Part shown: positions 40,558 through 48,962 of the stretch, one piece after another
Layout: every line of letters starts with the position of its first letter
Position numbering within the stretch: the first letter of the stretch is position 1
From: JBLMYQ01 sp050260055
GTDB taxonomy: Bacteria; Bacillota; Clostridia; Acetivibrionales; UBA4821
Direction: 5' to 3'
Length of the DNA stretch: 64,000 nucleotides
Assembly (NCBI GenBank): GCA_050260055.1
Contig: JBLNBO010000038.1
Coordinates: 1-64,000, forward strand
Made by a program: the position numbers and the translations under genes
Notes under the pieces: model-generated
Told to the model about the DNA's origin: nothing
What the model saw: the letters and a program-made list of their open reading frames with translations, nothing else
Databases searched by the model: none

Positions 40558-42438
40558 ATGTCAAAAGTCAAAAATATATTTATAGGACCGCCTTTAAAAA
40601 ACGAATTATTACAAGGTGAAAAATTTAGTGTTTTCTGGGGACTGCCAATTCTAGCAAGCGATGCAATATCCTCTGTCGCTTACGCTTCAGAAGAAATATT
40701 ATTAGTACTTGTTCCTGCAATTGGGATTTTAGCTTATAAACAGCTTTCTTTTGTTGCACTAAGTATTGTATTGTTGTTATTTCTATTAGTTTTATCTTAT
40801 AGACAAACTATACAAAGTTATCCAAGCGGAGGCGGTGCATATGTTGTAGCAAAAGACAATCTTGGAGTAATCTGGGGAATTTCAGCCGGAGCCGCCCTTT
40901 CCGTGGATTACATCCTTACAGTCGCCGTTAGTATATCATCTGGAATAGCCGCAATAATTTCAGCTTTTCCAATGTTGCTAAACTTTCGTATAGAACTATG
41001 TTTATTCTTCTTGGTAATATTAACGGTTGGCAATCTAAGAGGAATTCGAGAATCAGCCAAGATTTTCAGCTTTCCAACTTATGCATTTGTAATTGGTTTG
41101 ATAATTATGATTGTATATGGCTTTATAAAAGTTTGGTTTTTTGGCTTTCACCCGCCGCAGCCATCTGTTAGCCAGCTTAAAGTTGTTGAGCCAGTTACAT
41201 TATTTCTCCTGTTAAGAGCTTTTTCTTCAGGTTGTACAGCATTAACAGGAATTGAAGCAGTCAGCAATGCAGTACCGAATTTCAAAGAGCCGAGCGTTAA
41301 ACGCGCACAAAAAACTTTAATACTAATGGGCTTGCTTGTATTGGTTTGTTTCCTGGGAACTGCTCTTCTAGCAAATACTTACCATGTTATCCCAGATTTA
41401 TCTGGCAATAAAACAGTTCTTTCAAATATTGCCGGTGAAATATTCGGAAGCTCATTTATGTATTATTATATTCAGGTAACAACCATGATTATTCTTGTAA
41501 TGGCTGCAAATACTGCTTTCTCTGGATTTCCAATGCTTATATCGGTTATGGCTTCAGATGGTTATGCACCACGACAGTTAAATCAAAGAGGAGATAGATT
41601 GAGCTTCTCAAACGGCATATTAATGCTCTCTAGTTTTGCAGCATTATTGATACTGATATTTAGGGGAGATACCCATCTTTTGATTCCACTTTATGCAGTT
41701 GGTGTTTTTATGTCTTTCACTCTTTCCCAATCCGGAATGCTTGCTAAATGGCTGAAAAACAAGGAAGAAAAAAACCGTTTTTCAAAAATTTTGATTAACG
41801 GCAGCGGCGCAGTAGCAACGGGTGCAGCAACTATAATAATTGGATTTACAAAATTCGTTTATGGCGCATGGATTGTTGTTTTAGTAATTCCTGCAATAAT
41901 AATATTTTGCTTTAAAATAAAACAGCACTATACTGCTGTGGCAGTTCAATTGAAAAAAAGCAATCAGGAACTCGTTGAATTAAATATTGATGAAGATAAG
42001 TATATAAACCATGTAATCGTTCCAATTGCAAGCATCAATAAAGCAAGTATAAGAGCTCTTAGATATGCAAAAACAATATCCAATAACGTTACTGCTTTTC
42101 ATGTATCAATAAATGAAGAGGACTCAGAAAAGATTAGGAAACGCTGGGAGCTGTTAAATACAGATATCAAACTATATATAAGATATTCTCCTTATAGGAA
42201 GATTATTGAACCGCTTTTAGAACTGATTGAATCTGAAGAACATGAATACAAAAAGGGGGATATGATTACTGTTATCCTTCCAAAGTTCAGCGTTTCATCC
42301 TTGTGGCACAACTTACTTCACAATCATACCAGGTTCTTTATAGAAAACAAATTATTGAAATATAAACACATAGTTGTTGCAACCATGCCTCTTCAATTAA
42401 AATATGATGAGGCCGCAATTCACCGGTACAAAAGATAA
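40558..42438 (+). CDS. kimA: KimA-type potassium importer, paralogue 2
   Basis: Same architecture as its upstream neighbour (626 residues): membrane domain with YPSGGGAYVVAKDNLG, AFSSGCTALTGIEAVSNAVP and LIPLYAVGVFMSFTLSQSGM, then the C-terminal regulatory domain. The membrane domain has diverged clearly from copy 1, whereas from about residue 470 on the two genes are nearly identical even at the DNA level. Two importers with a shared regulatory domain may differ in affinity while answering the same signal. It ends 8 nt from the convergent unknown gene with no terminator between. Confidence 0.88.
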   Translation: MSKVKNIFIGPPLKNELLQGEKFSVFWGLPILASDAISSVAYASEEILLVLVPAIGILAYKQLSFVALSIVLLLFLLVLSYRQTIQSYPSGGGAYVVAKDNLGVIWGISAGAALSVDYILTVAVSISSGIAAIISAFPMLLNFRIELCLFFLVILTVGNLRGIRESAKIFSFPTYAFVIGLIIMIVYGFIKVWFFGFHPPQPSVSQLKVVEPVTLFLLLRAFSSGCTALTGIEAVSNAVPNFKEPSVKRAQKTLILMGLLVLVCFLGTALLANTYHVIPDLSGNKTVLSNIAGEIFGSSFMYYYIQVTTMIILVMAANTAFSGFPMLISVMASDGYAPRQLNQRGDRLSFSNGILMLSSFAALLILIFRGDTHLLIPLYAVGVFMSFTLSQSGMLAKWLKNKEEKNRFSKILINGSGAVATGAATIIIGFTKFVYGAWIVVLVIPAIIIFCFKIKQHYTAVAVQLKKSNQELVELNIDEDKYINHVIVPIASINKASIRALRYAKTISNNVTAFHVSINEEDSEKIRKRWELLNTDIKLYIRYSPYRKIIEPLLELIESEEHEYKKGDMITVILPKFSVSSLWHNLLHNHTRFFIENKLLKYKHIVVATMPLQLKYDEAAIHRYKR

Positions 42439-42446
42439 TTGTAAAT

Positions 42447-44705
42447 TTATTTTGCAATTTGATAAGTTCTGTTTTGTTCCTCATGCCTTTGACGCAAAGC
42501 ATTTACTGCTGTTTCGTCATATGCTTTTTGAAGTTTTCCGTTACTATCTCTTCTGAAAACTCCTGCATGTCTTTCTCTTCCTTCATACATCCTTTTTATT
42601 CTTTCCTTATCTGCAAGCTCTTTCGCAACAAAGGTTTGATATTCTTTGTCTTGCGGCGTGTTTCCTTTAAGAGCCTGCATGTCAAAAACCCCATACATAT
42701 CCCTGTAAGTAGTCTGAAACCCATCCCTATTAACAATGATATCGTACTTAGTAGGTATACAGCCAGGACTGCACTTTACACTTACTGGTTTCTTAGGGAC
42801 AAGAGTTACTACATCGTTTCCCGATTGGATAATCATATTATTTTCAGGATTTTGTTTCTCTCTTTCAGCCTCTTTTATTGATTTAATAAAGCCCGGACTT
42901 TGAGCCTTTTCTGGCTTGCCATCCTTCATATAGAAAAATCCGGCATGCTTTGCACGCTTTTCCGCAATAGTATTCTGCATTCTATCCGAGTCAGCTAGGT
43001 TATCTGCTATAAATTCACCAAATCTCTCATTACCTAATGAAGATTTTTCTAAATCCAGATAAAAATTCTGATATACTATTGGTTTCGAATTTGGATTTTG
43101 GACAATAATATCACAGAGGTCCAATGCCATTGGCTTGCCTGGCTGTAGCAATCCCCTCGGCTCTCCTTGATAAATTATATTGTCTTTCCCTTTATATACA
43201 ATTTTAACTGTTCTTCCGTCGCTTGTCCTAAGTTCAATTGTTTCAAGTGCTTTTGATTGCTCAGGTATATTCTCAGGTGTATTCTGTATAGGTTCCCGGC
43301 TATTGGATTTTGGATTCTGTTCAGGTCCCCGGCTGTTGGATTTCGGTGAGATTACTTGGCGCACCTTATCAAATAATCCTCCTCTTCCTTTAGAGATTCC
43401 TCTGACTACAGCCTCACTGCTTAAATCTATTCCTCTATTGTTTGCTTCCAAGTCACGTGAAAATCTATACTGCATGCCCATTACAGCATTCGAGTTGCTT
43501 CTTACTACTTCGGCTTTCTGTTCAGGTGTAAGCCCTTTGACGCTTTGTGCAATATACGTCATAAAGCTGCCATAATACTTTATTGTCTCTGCGTTTTGAA
43601 ATCCAGGATCTACGCTAGCATTATCGCCATTATAATAAAGTGCTTCAACATTGCTTAAGGCATTTGATACACAATATTCCGGAACTGTATCCATCTTTGA
43701 AATATCATTTCCACAGCTCAAACCAACTTTAGCAACATACATCATTGCATCAAGCTTAATTCCCAGATCAGACTGCTTGCTTACAGGCACATTGTTTTGT
43801 GTATCCAAATACTGATAATCATTAATTTCTTTATATCTTAAAAGCATTTCCTTCTCAAACGGAATCCTTTGCTGCTGTGAAGCCATACCATATTCCGGAT
43901 GCAAAGGGCTTATTCCATTACGAATATCAATCAAGGCTCGCAAAGCGATAAAGTTGTCATAATTCTGCCAGTTTTCACCTGGCAGCGAAGGATTAATTTT
44001 TCCATTTACGTGATTTATCAAACCATCTAGTGAGATAGACCCTTGGCTCCTTACAAGATAATCTGCTATCTGATTAGCAATATTGCCATTGTATGATTCT
44101 TTATATCTATCACGGACAATCCCTATCCCATTTATATTAGGAATTTGGGGAGGACTGCTAATCATACCTTGTCTGATCTGATTATTTTGCTGACAAAAAT
44201 CACATATCTTTTGTGCATCCTCAAGGCTGTCAACCCTGAATATAAGATTATCCGGCCTATCATAATGCGTCATCTTGAAGTTTGTATTAATCCGATTTTT
44301 AATGACAAAATCCCATATTTGTTTTGCACTATTGCCAACACTAGAAGGAGCTGTAGGAATATAAATCTTTATTTTTTGATCTACAGGAGCTTCCGGCTTA
44401 TCATCAAATTTCAAGTGTATATGTTTATATGATTCTCCTTGGTCAATATAGTAATATCTCGCATCATTTTTTCCGTATTGTCTCATTCTCTGTTGAACAA
44501 AATTCCACACTTCATTCTTAACTTCAGGGTTCTCCATCTGTTGATTAGGCTCTTTGAATTGTGTACAAAGTTCCCTATAAACATATCTAGACAAATTCTC
44601 TGTATAGTCATAAGTATTAACACCTGGCGCCGCAGATGTTCTGCCGATATCATATTTTTGATAGATATGTCTCATAAAGGATTCAAGGATTTGGGCATTC
44701 GTCAT
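42447..44705 (-). CDS. Large soluble protein with HopA1-like region and duplicated C-terminal module
   Basis: 752 residues, no signal peptide or membrane helix. Residues about 110-235 (KIYIPTAPSSVGNSAKQIWD, then FKMTHYDRPDNLIFRV, PPQIPNINGIGIVRDRYKES) resemble the pattern of the HopA1 effector-like family found in type III effectors and in soluble proteins of Gram-positives. This is a tentative match. Residues about 440-470 are a low-complexity linker with the repeat PKSNSRGPEQN / PKSNSREPIQN. Two copies of an unnamed module follow (about 480-610 and 640-745), each with FIADNLADSDRM-like and EKRAKHAGFFYMKDGK / EGRERHAGVFRRDSNGK. It starts directly after the stop codon of a 61-residue acidic protein. 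Role unknown. Confidence 0.7.
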   Translation of the reverse strand: MTNAQILESFMRHIYQKYDIGRTSAAPGVNTYDYTENLSRYVYRELCTQFKEPNQQMENPEVKNEVWNFVQQRMRQYGKNDARYYYIDQGESYKHIHLKFDDKPEAPVDQKIKIYIPTAPSSVGNSAKQIWDFVIKNRINTNFKMTHYDRPDNLIFRVDSLEDAQKICDFCQQNNQIRQGMISSPPQIPNINGIGIVRDRYKESYNGNIANQIADYLVRSQGSISLDGLINHVNGKINPSLPGENWQNYDNFIALRALIDIRNGISPLHPEYGMASQQQRIPFEKEMLLRYKEINDYQYLDTQNNVPVSKQSDLGIKLDAMMYVAKVGLSCGNDISKMDTVPEYCVSNALSNVEALYYNGDNASVDPGFQNAETIKYYGSFMTYIAQSVKGLTPEQKAEVVRSNSNAVMGMQYRFSRDLEANNRGIDLSSEAVVRGISKGRGGLFDKVRQVISPKSNSRGPEQNPKSNSREPIQNTPENIPEQSKALETIELRTSDGRTVKIVYKGKDNIIYQGEPRGLLQPGKPMALDLCDIIVQNPNSKPIVYQNFYLDLEKSSLGNERFGEFIADNLADSDRMQNTIAEKRAKHAGFFYMKDGKPEKAQSPGFIKSIKEAEREKQNPENNMIIQSGNDVVTLVPKKPVSVKCSPGCIPTKYDIIVNRDGFQTTYRDMYGVFDMQALKGNTPQDKEYQTFVAKELADKERIKRMYEGRERHAGVFRRDSNGKLQKAYDETAVNALRQRHEEQNRTYQIAK

Positions 44706-44891
44706 TTAATTCCCATCCTTCCCATAATTGATGAGTTTACTTACTTCATCTTTATTTAAAACACGAATCTGCTCCTCAGGAGTTGGGAACTCAATCTCTT
44801 CTTCAATCTCTATATTAGTTAAATCAATATCCTCAAAATGAAAATCCTCTTCTTTATGTTCTTTTTTTATTTTCATATTTTTTTTATCCAT
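44706..44891 (-). CDS. Small acidic protein coupled to the large HopA1-like gene
   Basis: 61 residues, highly charged: Lys-rich for the first 13, then strongly acidic (EEDFHFEDIDLTNIEIEEEI), ending NKDEVSKLINYGKDGN. TTGAGGAGG lies before the ATG. Its stop codon abuts the ATG of the 752-residue gene, so translation is coupled. An acidic chaperone, inhibitor or immunity-like partner is conceivable, as with effector/chaperone pairs, but nothing in the sequence proves it. Confidence 0.7.
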   Translation of the reverse strand: MDKKNMKIKKEHKEEDFHFEDIDLTNIEIEEEIEFPTPEEQIRVLNKDEVSKLINYGKDGN

Positions 44892-45226
44892 AAAATCCTC
44901 CTCAAGAATATCTTCTAAATAAATCCTTAGTCAGAATCATATGTTTATCAGTAAAATAATCAGTAAAATTCAAATATACTTATAATCATATTTTACAACA
45001 TTTTGGCAATTAATGCAATTTATATGCTCTGCTAAATTAGAAGATAAATAATGACAAATAAGATTTTTTGTTGAAATTTCTTTTAAATTAATATAAAATC
45101 TTACCAAATATTTATATCTATATAAAATCTGCTCAAGGAAAACTTTTCTGGACAGACGTGTAAAACGTCAATTTCTCTTGTTGTTGGCCTTTTATAGGCT
45201 GATTGATAATTTAAAAGGAGATGATC
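44892..45226. other. Divergent intergenic region
   Basis: 335 nt without a gene. AT-rich to about 45120. Further right a GACGT-GTAAA-ACGTC stem (45153-45167) and a small GCC...GGC stem precede the ribosome site of the 83-residue gene. Candidate plus-strand promoter: TTGTTG, 18 nt, TATAAA near 45075-45105, weak. Confidence 0.35.
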
Positions 45227-45478
45227 ATGTTGACCCGAGATGCAGCACTCTGTATGGAAAGTGCACAAAAGGGAAAAGCCTTCGGCTTGAATGAAAACTG
45301 TATTGTTCCCGATGTAGTAGCAAAAAAGCTGCGCAGAACTGGCCTGATCGAGCTTAACGTTTATGGTGGTTCAAGATGTGAAGAACCGTGTTCGATTGGC
45401 GAGAAATGCTGGAAGTTTCCCAAAAATGTACATCCAGACGTTTTAGATGCAATAACGTTTAATGGGCGAGACAAATAA
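45227..45478 (+). CDS. Cysteine-containing hypothetical protein (83 aa)
   Basis: AAAAGGAG lies 6 nt before the ATG at 45227. An ATG two codons earlier overlaps the ribosome site. The product MLTRDAALCMESAQKGKAFG has CIVPD in its middle and a cysteine cluster SRCEEPCSIGEKCW, giving five cysteines in all. The last four might hold zinc or an iron-sulfur cluster. Soluble, no known domain. Followed directly by a strong terminator, so it is monocistronic. Confidence 0.65.
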   Translation: MLTRDAALCMESAQKGKAFGLNENCIVPDVVAKKLRRTGLIELNVYGGSRCEEPCSIGEKCWKFPKNVHPDVLDAITFNGRDK

Positions 45479-45482
45479 TAAT

Positions 45483-45513
45483 AAAAAGCAGCCATGAATA
45501 TGGCTGCTTTTTT
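45483..45513. terminator. Bidirectional terminator
   Basis: AAAAAGCAGCCAT, GAAT loop, ATGGCTGCTTTTT; serves the 83-residue gene and the convergent histidine kinase. Confidence 0.9.
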
Positions 45514-45524
45514 GTTTCATAATA

Positions 45525-47018
45525 TTAATTTATTTCTAAAATATCCGAAAATTCCATCATGGCTTTATCAGCTATTTTTTCACGAAAATCTTTATTATTA
45601 AATACATATTCTGAATAGCTTGAACTGGTGGAACTTTCGACCGGTAATTCTATAATAAATTCAGTATTTTGCCTATATTCACTTTTTACGGTTATTTTCC
45701 CTCCATGCATTTCAACAAGCATTTTTACTATTGAAAGTCCCAAGCCGCTGCCTTCATTCTTTCTTGTAAGGAGCTTATCTACCTGACTGAACCTTTCAAA
45801 GACTGTGTCTATTTTATTTTTGGGTATTCCTATTCCAGTATCTTTTACCGAGATAATGACATTATCCCCTTTGTCACGGAATTTAATTGTAACATTTCCT
45901 TCTGTTTCTGAGAATTTAATTGCATTTGATAATAAATTCAATACTATTCTTTCAATTTTATCTACATCACAAAAAATATATTTTTCACTTACATCTGTGT
46001 CAAAATAAAAATCCAAACCCTTATCAACTGCATATTCGGATAAAGAAAATACTATTTCTTCAAGCAAACTGACAATGTTACATCTGCTGATATTCATATC
46101 TGTATATCCGGAATCAAATTTCGAAATATCAATTAAATTGTTAATGAATTTCAGGAGCCTAAAACTATTCTTCTTTAAAATATCAAACTGTTTGTTTACT
46201 TTTGGCGATTTTTCAATAAATAGTCCTTTTTCCCTATATAAATCTAATAAACCAAGAGAATTAAAGATTACGCTAATCGGTGTTCTAAGTTCATGAGAAA
46301 TATTCGCAAAGAATTCGGTCCTTAATTTCTCTAAGTGCTCGGCTTCCTTGATTTTTAATGCTTGCTGTTCGATTAATAACTTTAGGTTCAAATTTTCGAT
46401 TACTTTTGAATACATCATGCTATTAGCAACTGCAAGCCCAATATTCTGCCCAATGAGTTCGAAAAACTTTATTCTTTCTAAAGTAAACATTCCAGCTCTT
46501 TTATCGTTAAGCTGAATCAATCCAATGGTTTCTCCCTTTGACTTAATAGGAATAATGGCAACAGATACGTATCCTTCCGCAACACATCTTCCCCGCACTG
46601 CGCCTTGCCCCTCTATTTTAATATCAACAGCTCTTAGATCAGAAACATTACTTGTCCAAAAACTTCCTCCTTCAGTAAAAAACTCATATTTAGGGTCAAA
46701 TCTCTCTCTGATTATATTTCCACACATACATTCCAATAAATATCCCTTGCCATTACTGCATTCTTTCTTTATTCCATTTTTATCTTTTAAGCAAAGGCTA
46801 TTCTCTAACTTTATAAAGCTCTCAGGAAAACCATTATAAACATAATAAGGATAATCTCCATTATCCTCAAGCCTAATTCCAACTGCTTCGCATCCTGAAA
46901 TTGACTGCATCATCGAAAGAACACATTTTAGTGTTTCTTTAATATCTGTAAAATTGTTCAATTCTGATATGATTTGCTTAGCAGTACGACCGATACTTAA
47001 AATATCATTTTCCACCAA
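45525..47018 (-). CDS. Soluble GAF-domain sensor histidine kinase (orphan)
   Basis: Residues about 15-205 form a GAF-type sensor with an inserted Cys-containing loop (SNGKGYLLECMCGNII). The loop may hold a cofactor or be redox-active. A short coiled coil leads to the dimerisation domain with phospho-acceptor His in FFANISHELRTPIS. The ATPase domain has the N box (NLLSNAIKFS), G1 (VKDTGIGIP), F box and G2 (GSGLGLSIVKMLVEMHGG). There are no membrane helices, so the signal is cytoplasmic. No response regulator gene is adjacent. Start is TTG 47018 or the next codon GTG, after GGAGATG. Confidence 0.88.
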   Translation of the reverse strand: MVENDILSIGRTAKQIISELNNFTDIKETLKCVLSMMQSISGCEAVGIRLEDNGDYPYYVYNGFPESFIKLENSLCLKDKNGIKKECSNGKGYLLECMCGNIIRERFDPKYEFFTEGGSFWTSNVSDLRAVDIKIEGQGAVRGRCVAEGYVSVAIIPIKSKGETIGLIQLNDKRAGMFTLERIKFFELIGQNIGLAVANSMMYSKVIENLNLKLLIEQQALKIKEAEHLEKLRTEFFANISHELRTPISVIFNSLGLLDLYREKGLFIEKSPKVNKQFDILKKNSFRLLKFINNLIDISKFDSGYTDMNISRCNIVSLLEEIVFSLSEYAVDKGLDFYFDTDVSEKYIFCDVDKIERIVLNLLSNAIKFSETEGNVTIKFRDKGDNVIISVKDTGIGIPKNKIDTVFERFSQVDKLLTRKNEGSGLGLSIVKMLVEMHGGKITVKSEYRQNTEFIIELPVESSTSSSYSEYVFNNKDFREKIADKAMMEFSDILEIN

Positions 47019-47101
47019 AACATCTCCTATTCATTGCGTATATATAATTAATATGACATTTTTTGTCATTTGTCAAGTGGCTGTTCATTCTGCGATGGTT
47101 T

Positions 47102-48961
47102 TTATGCTTGTGAGGCCTGCCTTTTGAATTGACTCATATACAGATTGTAATAAAATCCTTTTCCCTCTAATAATTGCTTATGTGTGCCTCTCTCGATAAT
47201 CTCTCCTCCATTTATAACCATTATTTTGTTAGCATCTCTTATCGTGCTTAAACGATGAGCTATCACAAAGCTTGTTCTTCCTTGCATCAAAGAAAGCATC
47301 GCTTCCTGAATATGCAGTTCTGTACGCGTATCAACACTGCTGGTCGCTTCATCAAGTATTAGAATAGATGGATTGGCCAAAATCGTTCTTGCTATAGCCA
47401 GAAGCTGCCTCTGCCCTTGACTCAGGTTACCTCCGTCTTCAGAAAGGATTGTATCATATCCATCATGCAGGCGAAGAATAAAATGTTCCGCATTAGCAAG
47501 CCTTGCTGCAGCCTCAACTTCTGCATCCGAAGCATCCAATCGTCCATATCGAATGTTTTCTCTTACTGTTTCAGAAAACAAGTAGGTATCCTGAAGAACA
47601 ATCCCCAAGGACTTCCTAAGACTGTCCTTTTGGATATCCCTGATATCCTTACCATCAATAAATATATTTCCTTTATCGATATCGTAAAAACGGGTTAAAA
47701 GGTTCACTATTGTGGTCTTGCCTGCACCGGTTGGACCAACAAGTGCGATAGTTTGCCCTGGTTCAGCATTAATACTTACATTTTTGAGAACAGGTACTTC
47801 TTTATCATAACTAAAATCAACATCCTTAAATATTACACTGCCAACAACACCTTCAAACTCTGATGCACCTAAATTATCCTCAAACTCAGGACGCTCATCC
47901 ATTATTTCAAATACACGTTCCGCTCCTGCCAAAGCTGATTGAATCATATTAAATTGATTTGCAATTTCATTAATTGGGCGTGTAAGCTGCTTGGAATAAC
48001 TCAGAAAACTTGCAATAACCCCGATTGTAATCATTCCTTTTACAGCCATCAGACCGCCTGCTCCAGCAACAATTGCAAAGCTGAGGTTATTAATAGCATT
48101 CATAATCGGCATAATTATTCCTGAAAACACTTGAGCTTTGATCCCAGCTTTTTTCAATCTTTCATTGGTTTGAGAAAACTCTTCTAATACTTTTTCCTCT
48201 CTGACAAACGCCTTTACAACCTTCTGCCCCGACATAGTCTCTTCAATATACCCGTTTAATTCCCCAAGTTCTTTTTGCTGAGTGGAAAAAAATTTCCGCG
48301 TATAACCAGCAATTTTGGAAGCAGCAAACATTCCTATCGGAATGCTTATGAGACTTAGGAGCGTTAGCAGCGGACTTAAGTATAACATCATTCCGATAAC
48401 ACCTAATACAGTTATCAAGCTTGAAAATACCTGTGTAACACTTTGTGTAAGTGTAGTATTTATATTTTCTACATCATTGGTTAATCTGCTCATGAGTTCT
48501 CCATGAGGACGGCTGTCAAAAAACTTGAGTGATAATGTTTGAACTTTCCCAAACAAATCTTTTCTAAGCTCCCATAAAGTATCCTGAGCCACCCCAATCA
48601 TATAATAGGTTTGAAACCATGACATCAAAGCACTCAAAATATATATTAGAAGCAAAGATAATACTATTGTTATCAATCTGGCAAAATCAACCTGACCTTT
48701 TCCATTTACCATTGCATCCACTGCATACCCTATAAGGAGCGGCCCAATCAGGCTTAAGATTGTGCTAATAAAAACAAGGATAAAAACAAAAATCAGCATG
48801 ACTTTTTGTCTGTTAAGATATTCCCATAACCTTCTCAAGGTCTTTTTTGAATCTTTGGCTCTAACCTTTGCTCCCATCAATCCTGCCAAATGGCCAGGGG
48901 GGCCTCCGGCAAAAGCCCTTGTGCGAGCTGGAGGCCTGCCGCCAAACTTTTCATCTGCCAT
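47102..48961 (-). CDS. ABC exporter half, catalytically intact ATPase (MdlB-like)
   Basis: Six membrane helices (about 45-330) followed by an ABC ATPase with GPTGAGKTT, LSQGQRQLLAIAR, LILDEATSSVD and AHRLST. The catalytic Glu and switch His are present, but the signature LSQGQ departs from LSGGQ. ATG 48961 is used: GGAGGAGG precedes it, and it comes one base after the partner's stop codon. The N-terminal 40 residues are unusually Gly/Pro/Arg-rich (FGGRPPARTRAFAGGPPG). With its neighbour it forms a heterodimeric exporter of unknown substrate. Confidence 0.9.
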   Translation of the reverse strand: MADEKFGGRPPARTRAFAGGPPGHLAGLMGAKVRAKDSKKTLRRLWEYLNRQKVMLIFVFILVFISTILSLIGPLLIGYAVDAMVNGKGQVDFARLITIVLSLLLIYILSALMSWFQTYYMIGVAQDTLWELRKDLFGKVQTLSLKFFDSRPHGELMSRLTNDVENINTTLTQSVTQVFSSLITVLGVIGMMLYLSPLLTLLSLISIPIGMFAASKIAGYTRKFFSTQQKELGELNGYIEETMSGQKVVKAFVREEKVLEEFSQTNERLKKAGIKAQVFSGIIMPIMNAINNLSFAIVAGAGGLMAVKGMITIGVIASFLSYSKQLTRPINEIANQFNMIQSALAGAERVFEIMDERPEFEDNLGASEFEGVVGSVIFKDVDFSYDKEVPVLKNVSINAEPGQTIALVGPTGAGKTTIVNLLTRFYDIDKGNIFIDGKDIRDIQKDSLRKSLGIVLQDTYLFSETVRENIRYGRLDASDAEVEAAARLANAEHFILRLHDGYDTILSEDGGNLSQGQRQLLAIARTILANPSILILDEATSSVDTRTELHIQEAMLSLMQGRTSFVIAHRLSTIRDANKIMVINGGEIIERGTHKQLLEGKGFYYNLYMSQFKRQASQA

Positions 48962-48962
48962 G

